Assembly: GCA_944548615.1 (NCBI GenBank)
Contig: OX155961.1
Coordinates: 18,541,334-18,605,333 of the forward strand
Source of the DNA: Micropterix aruncella
Taxonomy: Eukaryota; Arthropoda; Insecta; Lepidoptera; Micropterigidae
Reading direction: 5' to 3'
DNA length: 64,000 nt
The notes beneath the pieces are model-generated. The model had not been told where the DNA came from and ran no database searches. It worked only from the letters and a program-made list of their open reading frames with translations. How positions within the stretch are numbered: the stretch's first letter is position 1; each line of letters begins with the position of its first letter. Made by a program: the position numbers and the translations under genes. Shown here in pieces: positions 1 through 10,162 of this stretch.

Positions 1-327
1 GGCGAGTCCAAGGCAAAAACATTTGGAGGGTTTCACTTTTATACAGCCTGACCAGTCGCAGAAAAGCTCCACTTTCTGTAATAGCAGGGAAAGCTGCTTG
101 GGGCTTCTGGTGATGAAAGTTAGGTCGTCGGCAAAAGCGAGGCACGACGAGGTGTATTGGCCGTCTGTTTTAAAACGGTAGCCCCACTTCCTGTCAAACT
201 GGGTCAGGCTTTCCAGAAGTATATTAAAAACTATATTAAAAATCGTCGGGGAGAGGCAACAGCCCTGAAATAGTCCAATTGAATATGGTATAGAGCGGGT
301 AGTCCATTCTTGCGTTGAAAGTGTACG
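1..327 (-). pseudogene. Non-LTR retrotransposon reverse transcriptase fragment
   Basis: The minus strand is open from about 327 to the window edge and reads as the core of a LINE reverse transcriptase. A 'GLFQGCCLSPTIFN' block matches the QG..LSP..FN motif of RT domain 4, and about 45 residues later 'CLAFADDL' is the FADD form of the catalytic F/YADD box with both aspartates. 'KCFCLGLA' follows where the thumb-proximal K..... motif is expected. A stop codon lies just upstream at 328-330, so the fragment is 5'-truncated or broken there. It runs off the left edge of the window, so its C-terminal side may continue. The clade cannot be fixed from so short a piece. Confidence 0.85.
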
Positions 328-2089
328 TTATAAAGTGTATTACTGTTATAACGTATTTTTTTAATAACATAAATATAAAATAAAATGACATAAATTTTGG
401 AGACTATCGAGGCTGTTTGACTTTATATATTTAAAAAAAACCAATTTACCGCGTGAAGTTTGTAACACCCGACGCGGAATTTCGACGACGTTGCAACCGC
501 AGTCTACTTTAGACAACGGCGGCTGTAACGTCGGGTGTTACAAAATTCACGCGGTAAATTCGTTTTTTATCTTATTTATAAATTATAAACGGTTTTAATG
601 TCCATGGAATGATTTGCCCAGAAGCCTACTAGTCAACCTTGTCATCGTCCTTCTATCTACGACAATTCCATGCCAATTAAACCATGACGTCACCTACAAG
701 AAATCAACCAACCGTTTTATTTAATTAGAAGCATAGTATCATTGTGATAATCGAACAGATAGCCACATTTCATTCACACACCTAATAAATAATGAAATTG
801 ATAAACTACTTCTGAATGTTGAATTTTAGTTTAATGTTGAATATATCTAACCTACCTAACCAACCGAATATAACGTAATTTTTTCTTAGTGTACATAGTT
901 ACCATACATTTTTTTCTATACCTAAATAAACCATGCAGGAATATTATTATTTTATTTATAATAATTAATTTAATAACGTATTACCTATCACACAATATAT
1001 GTTATGTGACCAACATGGTAACAATAAATTCCATAATTTGTTATGCAATATATGCTATATCACCATAAGTCATGATTTAAATATGTTGTTACCCTAATTC
1101 TAAATAAAACCATTAACTTGTGAGGGAAATCGGTAATAATGGGTTTCCTAATATTCTTTTATAAATTTTTTATGCAGTCCTGTAATACCTATTGATTAAC
1201 AATTAAATCCCCCTTAACAAATACATGTTAGGGTCGAAATTACGAAACACATTTAACGTATGTATTTTAAAGGCAATAATAAATATTATCAAATTCATTT
1301 ATATAATTTATATTCTGAATTTATTGTAAGGCTATTTCAAAATTTTTATTTTTTATGATAATCTTAAATGATCGCATTTTTAAATTTTGCTGTAATCTAA
1401 TGGTCTACTGAATAGTAATTATTATTTTTAGTTAATTTTCTATCGCTATATAGGTACATACATTTTTTTTTTGCTATTTTGTTATGTTATTTTTTTTTTG
1501 CTATGTTATTTGATCACAATAATTATAGTATAATAATAATAGTTTTGTATTAATGATTTTTTTATGAATCGTTAGTCAAACGGCACAAATAAATTATTTA
1601 TTATGCGGACTATTTATTATAGAATATTCGTATTATGCTCTAATATGAAAATACATCAAAATATTAGTAATAATTAATGTATTTGTTAAAGTATTGTTTC
1701 ATATTATTCTAAATAAATATATACATTGATAATTTATACACATATTACGTATTGCAGTATCACTAATAAAACGGAGTAAAGTTGAGACAGCATTTTATTT
1801 TTTTAGACTGCACACCGTTGTCGTGCACTACGGTGTGGAGTCTTAAAAAATTTTTTTTTATGAAGGATTTTTTAATTATGAAGGCTAATTTCTTTATTAA
1901 AATATACTATAATTATTTAAACACAATGACCATGCGTCACTCCTAACTAGGTAGCGCCTGTTACAAGGAAGACAATAACTTTGTATGATGGCAATTTAAA
2001 ATTTTATGAAAAAGATCTTTTCTAATCTATTGGTTGCATAATCTAACAAGTATATTTACTATAATTGTATTAAAAATAATTATAAACGT
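328..2089. other. AT-rich interval, no gene seen
   Basis: Apart from the palindrome at 405-585, this stretch is AT-rich with many short A and T runs and no frame worth calling. 'gtcactcctaactaggtagcgc' -like text near 1936 recalls repeat E (32083, 35540) weakly. A short hairpin-like stretch lies near 1805-1850 (gactgcacaccg / cggtgtggagtc). Confidence 0.5.
405..590. repeat. PLE-end palindrome, copy 1
   Basis: Two inverted arms, each holding 'aatttaccgcgtgaa', 'gtttgtaacacccgacg' and an A/T-rich 'ttataaat' edge, surround a short core with 'tctactttagacaacggcggctg'-like sequence. The same arms and core form the 3' end of the PLE fragments at 8121-8650 and 14520-15480. The unit is therefore best read as an internally deleted, palindromic derivative of that PLE family. 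It carries no coding sequence. Confidence 0.7.
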
Positions 2090-2240
2090 GACTGCTTTTA
2101 CAGAAAGTCAACTACTGTGTTTATAATTATTTTTATTACGGATTTTTTCAAAATATTTGTGGTTTATTTATTTATTCCTATAGATAGATGTATATTTCCG
2201 GAATGTACTCAATCATATTACACGATATATTTATGTTAAA
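2090..2240 (-). repeat. Repeat B, copy 1
   Basis: Reverse-oriented copy of a mid-repetitive sequence seen also at 3310-4170, 33440-33640 and 63255-63445. Shared landmarks, read on the minus strand, are 'atatcgtg', 'gagtacattccggaaatata', 'accacaaatattt' and 'actttctgtaa'. It is noncoding and of unknown class. A Helitron abuts it at 2241. Confidence 0.6.
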
Positions 2241-2462
2241 CTAGCTGCGCCCGCGGTTTCACCCGCGTGGTGATGGAAAATTGTGATAATGATGATAGAA
2301 AACTATATATCTTTATAAATTATAGCCTATGTGTTATTCTGATGTGTAAGCTACATTACTGTAAAGTTTCATTAAAATCCATTCGGTAGTTTTTGCGTGA
2401 AAGAGTAACAAACATCCATACACACATTCTTACAAACTTTCGCGTTTATAATAGTAGTAGGA
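2241..2462 (-). mobile_element. Short nonautonomous Helitron
   Basis: On the minus strand the unit begins TC at 2462 ('TCCTACTACTATTATAAA') and ends CTAG at 2241, with a GC-rich hairpin (gcgggtgaaaccgcgggc) just before the end. It lies between A and T, the usual Helitron target. These are the defining end features of the short lepidopteran Helitrons. At 222 bp it has no coding capacity. Confidence 0.7.
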
Positions 2463-2869
2463 TTATTTACATTTGGATGTTCAGACAACTACTTACTTGA
2501 TATTTGGGCAGTTAATGTACCCTATGAAACTTGGGATGTCATAATGATTCTAACAATACTACACGCTTCTAAATCGGTTCAAGCGTGTATAAGTTATGGT
2601 GAAATAAATAATCGAAAAATATACAAAGATTAACTCTGTCGTGTAATAAAAATGGTTACGAAATTGTTTTAGTAAAATTTACTGCCAGGTTTCTTTTGTT
2701 GTATTATTTATGGAATGTATTAGTGGGGCATTGCCCTTTTATCCCTATAGACCAGCTGTCATTGGAAATATCGGATATGCGGTTCATGTAAATCAGAAAT
2801 GAAATGAAACAAGGTCGTGCTCTCAGAAGTGGGTCATCGGTTTCTTTCGTTCGTAGCCTAATTTGTAGA

Positions 2870-3270
2870 AGGTAGGATGACTCATGGCGCAGGGGGCCGA
2901 TTTGTTTTGTATAATCTGCGCGTATTGGCATCGCGAGATCTCGTCGGGGTGTGGGAATGTTTGCACGCGTCGACTTCCGCGCGGATTGCCTTCCGCGAAA
3001 CATTTAAATCAAAATTTACCCAGGCGAACTCACCGCGAATCGGAACTCATCGGCAAACATACAGAATAAACATCTCTCGCGGCGGCGAACGAAAATACTG
3101 CCGAATAAACGCGAGCGGCGCGGCGGCGGAAGATCAAAAGCGAATTCCACAATCGAGTAATCTGCTTATGCTGTGCTCGCCCGGGGGCAGCGCCCTGAGC
3201 GGGATAACCACTTCTCTAATAAAGTTAACCATACGCGTGGACGAACTCGCACGAGCACTTATAATTTCAA
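2870..3270. other. GC-richer unique patch, no gene recognised
   Basis: A marked rise in GC and CpG (ctcgtcggggtg, gcgcggattgcc, gagcggcgcggcggcgg) stands out from the AT-rich surroundings. Open frames of 99 and 160 codons run through it on opposite strands but overlap each other, lack recognisable motifs and look like a by-product of base composition. It could be a noncoding regulatory island or an old mobile element. Nothing in the sequence decides this. Confidence 0.3.
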
Positions 3271-3373
3271 AAATTAATAATAAACGGCTTTCATGTAATG
3301 GTAAACAAGTAAGTATATTAAAAAGATTAAAAAACACGACTGTCATTACAGAAAGTTAACTATTGCATTCATA

Positions 3374-3522
3374 GACAGATAGATAGATAGATAGATAGAT
3401 AGAGATTCTTTATTGCACATTAAACAAAAGCATACAAAAGGCGGACTTATTGCCTAAAATACAATCTCTTACAGCCAACTTTCGTGGAAGTGTAAAAATT
3501 TAGTAATTATTAATTTATTAAA
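3374..3522 (-). mobile_element. LINE 3'-tail insertion with (GATA)n and 8-bp duplication
   Basis: The inserted segment starts with a tandem GATA tract followed by 'gattctttattgcacatt', the reverse of a LINE 3' end carrying a poly(A) signal. The 8 bases CATTCATA occur at both edges (3366-3373 and 3523-3530), a target-site duplication. A related tail is at 31185-31300. Only about 150 bp are present, so this is a heavily 5'-truncated copy. Confidence 0.7.
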
Positions 3523-3577
3523 CATTCATAATTATTTTTATTGCGCCTTTTTAATGAAATAATTATCCATATACATG

Positions 3578-4098
3578 TATATATACAGGGTGAGCATACG
3601 AGCGCCTTCCCGACTCGCACGTGCTCACTCAACTTTTTACGTACCAAGGTTCAACACTAACTATGTTTCCAATTCGTTATTGCCGCGCGTTATGCATGCA
3701 TACAATGTATGCTTTAACGATATTGACATATTTAACCATCAGAATAGTCGATCCTTTGTTAAGGAGGTACGTGAAAAGCTGATTATCAGATCGGATTGAA
3801 TTAGCATGCACAAGCACTCACATGCACATTCGCACTACAGATACACACACCCACACACACATATATACATATATACACAAACACACACTAACATCCATAC
3901 ACTCGCACCTAGCGATTTTAACTGTACTTTTAAATTCTTTTTGGTTTTATTTATTTTGTATTGTTTAGCATATTTAATCCTTATATAGCAAATAATTTAA
4001 AACATCATTGGCTTTGTTACTGGTATATATATTATGCTTATACGTATTTTTTTATGCTGTATGTTTTTAAGAAAAATAAAATAAAAATAAATAAAATA
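3578..4098 (+). pseudogene. 5'-truncated LINE: C-terminal RT fragment and 3' UTR
   Basis: The frame at 3578-3799 encodes about 70 residues matching the C-terminal tail of jockey/CR1-type LINE polyproteins: 'FYVPRFNTNYVSNSLLPR' followed by a 'YNVCFNDIDIF' block and a lysine-rich end before the stop. In these families the tail reads roughly 'F..PR.RTN.....P..R....YN......DIF'. About 280 bp of 3' UTR follows, with a CA-rich stretch, ending in an A-rich tail (aaaataaaataaaaataaataaaa). It is inserted in repeat B. Everything upstream of the C-terminal tail is missing. Confidence 0.75.
3804..3905 (+). repeat. CA-rich simple sequence
   Basis: Imperfect (CA)n and (TATA) runs with interspersed 'cactcacatgcacattcgc', lying in the 3' UTR of the truncated LINE. 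Confidence 0.7.
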
Positions 4099-4173
4099 TT
4101 TCCGGAACGTACTAAATTAGACTTTTCATTTGACACTAAACACGATATATTTATGAAAATTTATTGACATTTG

Positions 4174-4372
4174 TTTTTTTTTTTACCCACAAGGCGTATG
4201 GCTTTTCGTGAAACCCACCTTGTTACCTATTGGCACCATCTTCTAGGTGGGCATTGGTAGCATCATGCAGTCAAACACTCAGGCGGTCACCCATCGCAGT
4301 ATTGACAGCGCCCGCCGCTGCTTCGGTAACAACGAGGAGAACCGGTGTCAACGGGGCTACGGACGCTACAGA
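4174..4372 (-). mobile_element. 5S-rRNA-derived SINE, copy 1
   Basis: On the minus strand the head (about 4372-4265) follows 5S rRNA: 'accggttctcctcg', 'accgaagcagcggcgggcgc', then 'gatgggtgaccgcctgagtg', the last being the 5S 'GATGGGTGACCGCCTGGGAA' region. A body of about 75 bp (ending 'agccatacgccttgtgggt') and an A-rich tail of about 11 A's complete a SINE3-type retroposon. Internal 5S control sequences would give pol III transcription. A diverged copy is at 32690-32877. Confidence 0.8.
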
Positions 4373-4379
4373 CATCTAC

Positions 4380-5090
4380 TTACTGATATTTTGATAATGA
4401 AGGTATAATATGACACTTGGAATGATATAACGGTACCACAAACTTTTAGCAGATATGCAGACGACAACATGAAACGTAACCTAAAGTGTTGGCAACAGGA
4501 GGTAACACTGCCTAGCTAATTAGTTATGTAGCTCGAGATACTCTATAAAAAAATAGAAACCTGAAAGGTTTTGAGGCAGCCAAATCAGTAAATTTTGCGT
4601 ATTACAATTTGTCGAAATGTTGCAACCAGTAAAATAATCTTCCTTTTGCAAAAGACAGCACTGTGCAGCACTGTGCTGATATTCAAACTCACCATACTCG
4701 CGGTAGCTCCCTTTTATGCGTACCACGAAAGGGACAAACAGAAGTACAGAAAAGCTACTAACAACTTTAAATTCTACAATGTATAACTCCCTATTACTCT
4801 AAATTTTTTTAAAACTCGCTATTACTCTTAAACACCTGGAGGACGTATAATTTAAAAATAATATTAAGGAGATGCTTATTAGCCATTCTTCCTGTGATCT
4901 GACCGAATTCGAAGGATGTGATTTTCGAAACATTGTACATATTTAAATGACAGTTTTATGCAACTAAGTTTTGATTATTCACGAATAATATTCACGAATT
5001 CATTGTCTGAAAATATGGCTTTCATATTTCATAAAGCAACAGTAATTGAAAAACAACATCTATAAAAGTAGCAACCTAGTGATGAAACGT
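4380..5090. other. AT-rich interval, nothing recognised
   Basis: Mostly AT-rich text. Short opposing frames near 4520-4786 overlap each other and have no motif. No repeat relationship within the window was seen. Confidence 0.4.
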
Positions 5091-5094
5091 ATTT

Positions 5095-5430
5095 TTTGTT
5101 TATTTTTGATATTTTTAAATAATTTTATTCAAATGTTAATCTTAGTATTTCAATTAATAACTTTTAAAATTATTTTGACAGTTTATATCATTTCATTGTA
5201 ATAATTATCGATTATTATTTATTATTTTATTCAGTTATGATACTGAACCTATTAAATTTTCTATTTGTCTTTCAAATAGGCAAAATAAAGTAGTATTATA
5301 CAAAAAGCCTGTAATAACTACCTGTACCTACGGTAGATGGTATGTATACTACCCATAGCACAGTATAATATACTGAGCCCTTAGTATATTGTGATATGTC
5401 GAAGAGCGGGAAATTCGCCAATTAATACGA
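5095..5430 (-). repeat. Repeat C, copy 1 (inverted to 28740-29050)
   Basis: Shares 'gatactgaaccta', 'attttctatttgtctttcaaatagg' (in parts) and 'tgtaataactacctgt' with the reverse complement of 28790-28930, with 'attcgccaatta' just beyond. About 300 bp are related at moderate divergence. It is noncoding and of unknown class. Confidence 0.55.
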
Positions 5431-5561
5431 ATATAATTTAGTGGTTTATAGTATATAGACATTTTTTTAAAAGCATCCATTGATAACTAGTTGTAATTAT
5501 TGGGATGTTGACAATGTTAGGACTACATTCCTTAATAAATAAGTTAACTAATAAATTGTCT

Positions 5562-5974
5562 GTATTCCTTAATCATTAGAGTATGCAAAGTTATGGCCAA
5601 GAATTTTAACAAAATTTTGATCGACATTGGCAAACTCTTCACGTGCGAAGAAGGTTAGGGCAGCTTGTATATACCACCCGCATAAAAAAGTAAAAAAAAC
5701 ATAAAACAATTGACTCATTGTTGTCAGTCGGACGATTTGGAAAATCGCTTCTTCGCTGGTTGTTTTGACATCTGCAATGTTCCTGCCCCCCCCTCCCTCC
5801 CCCGGGATTAACAGGCCAAGTGATGAAAGCAGTGGGGTACACCTACGGAAGCCCACCAATAAAGTAAAAGGTAGATAGGCTGAAACCATATACAAGAGGT
5901 AACACTGAGAGTTTTTAACTGGCCAATTGATATTGGGACCTAATGGGCCCTGTTGCCGTTTGGCCATTATACAA
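5562..5974. other. Interval without a supported gene
   Basis: A 139-codon minus frame spans 5569-5988 but includes a low-complexity 'cccccccctccctccccc' tract and no known motif. The text 'tgggccctgttg.cgtttggcca' at 5943-5966 resembles the left edge of family G at 25447-25467, hinting that the interval is repeat-derived. Confidence 0.3.
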
Positions 5975-6305
5975 TACAATACAATCAACTACTCCAGTAG
6001 ATAGGCATTCCTACACTTGGATGCGTCACAAAATTAAATGCTTAAAATTTAATTATTAAAAACATAGCTCTCATGATAGTTGTCATGGCTGTAATACTAT
6101 ATTCAATATTATGTACCTACTTACAAATAATTAAAATATACGAATGTCATTAAATAGTAAGAGAGAATAATATATTAAAATAGAAATGCAAATTCTATAT
6201 AGAATAATCAACGTAAAATAATTTTATTGTTAATCCAGCAATATGCCTTCGTATTTTTTAAACATAAATAGATGTATACCATAAGAGAATTAGAATGTCA
6301 GCTGG
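5975..6305 (-). repeat. Repeat D, copy 1 (inverted to 10163-10510)
   Basis: About 330 bp reappear as reverse complement at 10163-10510, including 'caactactccagtagatagg', 'cattcctacacttggatgcg', 'gcaatatgccttcgt' and 'gaattagaatgtcagct'. Divergence is low enough for an easy eye alignment. The two copies lie 4 kb apart in inverted orientation. It has no coding sequence. Confidence 0.75.
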
Positions 6306-6902
6306 CTATTTTGGGGATTGGTTAGAGCGCTTGGTCTGTGAGCTTTGCCTTATGGTCCACTGACCAACATATCGCAAAAAAATAAATAAAACCGTTTATA
6401 AAGGCTCTTGTTCTCTGCCAGCAAGACCCAAGAGTTCTCGTTGAACAGGTGAATCGTATGCTACTTGTGCGAAAGCATCGATCTATGATTTTTCTTCAGC
6501 GTTTGGAGGCTCGTGAGGGGCTCTTTGGCACGCGAGTAAACAAACTACCCCCATGGATCGGAGGCGTGCCCACTCGCACGGATTAATTTGAATTTGTGAT
6601 TTTTCAGCGGATGAAGAGAAGCCCGATATAAACAAAAGCATAAACGGAGCCATTGCGACCGCGCTCAAAGCCTGATTCCTATTCTCCCGGACGATTGTTT
6701 TTTTCGCAATAGCGGGATGCCCGAAAACAACCGCAAACGCCCTCAATCGCAGCCTATACGGTTATTAGGACGGCAAGCGCCCAAACAGGCGATATATTGG
6801 AGTCGTAGCAAAGAGTGTATTCACGATGATCGAGGTTAAAATTTCATAGGAGCCAGATTGATCCGGATCTCTATTCATCTGTTTCGTTTAGTTTATATAG
6901 AA
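6306..6902. other. Mixed interval with a GC-richer patch
   Basis: A tRNA-like phrase 'ggttagagcgcttggtctg' at about 6319-6340 may be a pol III A-box remnant, but no matching B box was found. From about 6470 to 6850 GC content rises (ggcgtgcccactcgcacgg, cgcgctcaaagcctg). An 87-codon minus frame there has no motif. Confidence 0.3.
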
Positions 6903-7635
6903 CTAGCTGACCCGTGCCCACTTCGTTGGGCGGTAAAACTGTTTACTTGTGATGAAATTATGAGTGTGGTTCGGTTAGTACTGAGTGCTATAATTTATTT
7001 ACTGACTGCCAAAAGAAGGGTTATATTTTTTTACCGCATATTTATGTGTGTATTTGCATGCCAATTTGACTATATTACCGTTAATTGTGAGTGTCTTCTT
7101 GTAAGTGTCTTATTTGTGAGTGTCTTATCTCTTTAACCATTTATATGCAGTAAAAGGTAAAAGTCTTTTGTTTAAAACACTTAAGACGATAAATATACTT
7201 ATTTTGATATGAATTCATAATTGTTGATAATATGACCAATAAACATGACCTAATAATTTAAATTATTTTTTTATATATAAAAAAAACTACTTTTTTGGAC
7301 TTAAATATAAAATTTAGACATATACTGTCGCCGACTTTTTTGGAGGCATTACCAAGCTCTACAAGTTTTCTCTAAAACGCAATCATATATCCCTCATCGT
7401 TAAAGCAGCGTTCATAAGAATCATTTTCATTCGACCGGTTTTTCTCCGACTTACTTTGCAAATCCTACTACCACGAAAAAGTCTTTTTATTTTTCGGAAT
7501 TAATTTATAGCCCTATGACACTCACAAATAACGTGGATTTCTATTGGTAAAAGAATTTTCGAAATCGGTTCAGTAGTTGCAGAGATTACTTCCTACAACC
7601 TCACAAACTTTACCTCTTTATAATATTAGTATAGA
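6903..7635 (-). mobile_element. Nonautonomous Helitron, 733 bp
   Basis: On the minus strand it begins TC at 7635 ('TCTATACTAATATTATAAAG') and ends CTAG at 6903, preceded by the hairpin 'cccaacgaagtggg'. It is flanked by A and T. Its interior matches the plus-strand copy at 16845-17475 throughout ('gtagtaggatttgcaaagta', 'gaaccacac', 'catgtttattgg'). It has no coding sequence of its own. An apparent 92-codon frame at 6858-7136 crosses its edge. Confidence 0.85.
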
Positions 7636-7747
7636 TAAATCATCTTTCGTGAATTCGGCGCGTATGGATCACATATTCCGGGCATGACCACAGTGTGAAA
7701 TCATCATAAACTAAATCATCCATACATATATTCATTTCATATAAAAT

Positions 7748-7908
7748 CGAAGACTATCGCGGTTGTTTGACATTATAAATAGGATAGAAAACGAATTTAC
7801 CGCGTGAAATTTGTAGGACCCGACGTTTCGGTGACGTTGCAGCCGCCGTTGTCTAGGGTAGACAAATTTCACGCGGTAAATTCGTTTTCTATCCTATTTA
7901 TAATATAT
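7748..7908. repeat. PLE-end palindrome, copy 2
   Basis: A near-perfect inverted repeat. Both arms contain 'ggatagaaaacgaatttacc' (or its complement), then 'gcgtgaaatttgt', around a core with 'cgtttcggtgacgttgcag' and 'ccgttgtctagggtagac'. The left shoulder 'gaagactatcgcggttgttt' also appears beside the other copies. This is the shortest member of the palindrome set, a PLE 3' end joined to its own inverse. It lies 210 bp upstream of a PLE coding fragment in the same orientation. Confidence 0.75.
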
Positions 7909-8120
7909 TCATTTCGTTTAGTAGCCATATATCTACATTACATTAGACATTTATTACATTGAGATACGTCAACGAAACTAAAGTCCAAACAGCAATAAAT
8001 TCAATTGGATAATGAAATATTATCATACTATTGCCATTTGATAATGCCTGTTACATTATTATGCAATTACCTGGCACGGAGCGCGCGAATTTTTAAAATT
8101 CGTCTTTCACACAATTTTCA

Positions 8121-8650
8121 CTGTATCCGAACAAACGAAACGGCCTATAGCCACGCGGCTGACAGACCACATCAAAGCTGTTAAAAACGTTCAGCGAGAA
8201 AAATCGGCGATCTGTGAACATACCACTGGATGCAGTTTCAAAATCCCATTGTGCTATCCAAGGAACAATTGTACTTTCCTCGCATGATCCGGGAAGCCAT
8301 TGAAATAAGAAGAACCCCGAACTTCAATAGAGACGACAGTTACAAACTCTCTTCTACGTGGAACCCTCTTCTTAAAATGTTCCCGCCGCCGAACGCCGAA
8401 CGCAAGGACGTAAGACAGGATACAGTGAGTGTTGTGTGCAAGACGGATTTTCGAAATTCGCGCGCTCCCGCCCCCCCCCCCCCACCACCGTTATAACCTC
8501 CGCAGTGGCGGCAGTGGTATGCGGCCTTCCCCGCGGAACAACGGATTGACAGCTCTTTCAGTCTACCCTAGACAACGGCGGCTGCAACGTCACCGAAACG
8601 TGGGGTGCTACAAATTTTACGCGGTAAATTCGTTTCTATCCTATTTATAA
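8121..8650 (+). pseudogene. Penelope-like element fragment, GIY-YIG endonuclease end and 3' UTR
   Basis: Two frames together give the C-terminal GIY-YIG region of a PLE protein. 'RLTDHIKAVKN' is the R...H motif after the GIY-YIG core; from 8248 'LYFPRMIREAIEI' carries the family's catalytic-side R..REA.EI block, and 'NFNRDDSYKLSSTW' the usual end. Compared with the minus-strand copy at 14520-15480, about 20 bases are missing near 8228, which shifts the frame. The 3' UTR runs from about 8450 through 'ctaccctagacaacggcggc' to the terminal 'gcggtaaattcgtttctatc'. The reverse transcriptase is absent, so it is not functional. Confidence 0.85.
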
Positions 8651-8875
8651 CTGTCAATAATATTTATATTTTACGTAGAATAATTAAATATCAAATAAAA
8701 AAAAACAACCATATTATAAAGAACCTAAGTAAAATCAACAGATTAGGGTTAAAATAATATAGTCAAAGGAAATGGTCCGAGTTATAATGTAATTATATAA
8801 AAATCCAATATAGGACGATTTTGTATGTAAATTATAAAGTTTTATTTATTTGCTAGGTGTCAATAACTAATAGCC

Positions 8876-9010
8876 TTTTTATAAATATAGAAATAGAAAT
8901 AGAAATATATTTATTGTTCGAAATTGTGGTGGTACATTTATGGTGATAATGCGTAAAAGTATGTCTCTCACAATTACCTGTTATTAAAACAGATTGACAA
9001 ATTTACTTAT
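8876..9010 (-). mobile_element. LINE 3' tail
   Basis: Reverse of a LINE end: a short TTTCTA tandem tail (seen here as 'atagaaatagaaatagaaat') next to 'atatttattgttcgaaattg' and 'ggtggtaca'. The poly(A)-signal-like complement supports a retroposed 3' end. The upstream limit is unclear. Confidence 0.45.
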
Positions 9011-10162
9011 CTGCTAAATTTTCTTATCTGCTAATTATAATATCTTATTAAAAAATGTAATTATTACACTGGTTTGCCTATAATAACTAAATAAAATCAA
9101 GAATAATTCGTAATTTTCATTGAATGGCAAAAAATAACATTTAAAAGAGAAATATAACATGAAAGAAATCTAAACAGACCGGATACGTAGAACTAACAGT
9201 AGGAGACAATTAATAAAAATAATTCAGCAATAATATAAATAATAAAGAAAGAAATCAAAATCAAGGAATAATCAAAAATCCGCCTATAAATACGAAATGT
9301 ATATAATTTAAAATGTGTAATCTTCCTAATTGAATTATTGTAAAAAGAAAATGAAAATGTAATAAATATATTTTTTCTACTGTTATTTCTATTTTAAAAA
9401 ATATATTTTACCTCATGTTGATAAAAGCCTGATTTAAGAATTACATATTTAACTGTAGACTATCCATTAGGAATGACGGTAATGGAAGTTATCTTAATTT
9501 GGCTCGCAACTAAAGATACGACCATTTCGCGTACTGCAGATGTAATATACATTTCGTGTCGCTGTTGAAAGTTGTCTGTTACCAATATTCGGTAAATATT
9601 AACCCGGGTCCATGATTCGTTCCAATTAGGGACTAATTTGTGGTCGTACTGGCGCACGAATTCCGAACAAATTGCTATATTTGCCGAATGTGTCCGAATC
9701 AGCATACCACTTTAAAGCTATTATTTGTCGGTTTTATTGTCAAGTATGCGGTATATTTGCATTGCGTTTTGATTTAATAATGCAAATTAATCTTGTTTTT
9801 GAATTTGGGTTGACATTGTTGAATGGTTTTTACGTTTGATTTCTATTTGGACCATTTGATTTCTATTTGATTTCTATTTGGGCGATTTTCATCACCACGA
9901 TACGAGGAATAAATCCAATCTCCACATAAACCGACAGCGACTTGCAAAGTGCGATACAGTTTTATTCACCAAATTTTGTCCTTCTATAATGGAATCTTTC
10001 CAGAGCAAATGAAAAGCCTTGGAGAGGACCAGTTTAAAAAGATAACTATACATAATTTGGTAAGAAACCCAATTTATGGTATAAGGGAGTTTGAAAATTC
10101 TGAGTTCATTTTCCATGTTGATGATAAATGAAATCGGTAAAGTTTTAAACATAATGGTATTA
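9011..10162. other. AT-rich interval, no supported gene
   Basis: An 81-codon minus frame at 9460-9705 has even composition (W, C, H and charged residues) and might be a remnant of something coding, but no family was recognised and no neighbouring exon was found. 'tgatttctatttg' is repeated three times at about 9836-9881. Opposing frames at 9892-10152 overlap each other. Confidence 0.35.

Larger units (their letters stand above)
3310..4170 (-). repeat. Repeat B, copy 2, split by two insertions
   Basis: Repeat B on the minus strand is found in three pieces: about 3310-3373, 3531-3586 and 4085-4170. Between them lie a 149-bp insertion (3374-3522) and a truncated LINE (about 3587-4085). The outer pieces carry 'cagaaagttaac' and 'atttccggaacgtact ... 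cacgatatatttatg', matching copy 1. The nesting order is repeat B first, then the two retroinsertions. Confidence 0.65.

Noticed and set aside
2877..3359. 160-codon plus frame as a gene
   Set aside because: It runs through a CpG-rich patch into repeat B, overlaps a 99-codon and a 70-codon minus frame and shows no domain.
5569..5988. 139-codon minus frame as a membrane protein gene
   Set aside because: It crosses a poly-C tract, has no recognised motif, and its neighbourhood resembles repeats elsewhere in the window.
6311..6374. tRNA gene
   Set aside because: An A-box-like phrase is present but no cloverleaf or B box could be formed.
8220..8260. Apparent same-site frameshift shared by the PLE copies (8230, 14850, 29400)
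   Set aside because: Reading the three side by side shows different causes: about 20 missing bases in the first, a change around an A-run in the second, and a stop plus loss of motif in the third.
8560..8650. Hammerhead ribozyme at the PLE terminus, as known for some PLEs
   Set aside because: A GAAAC followed by GTC is present, but no CTGATGA core was found in any of the termini, so a ribozyme is not supported.
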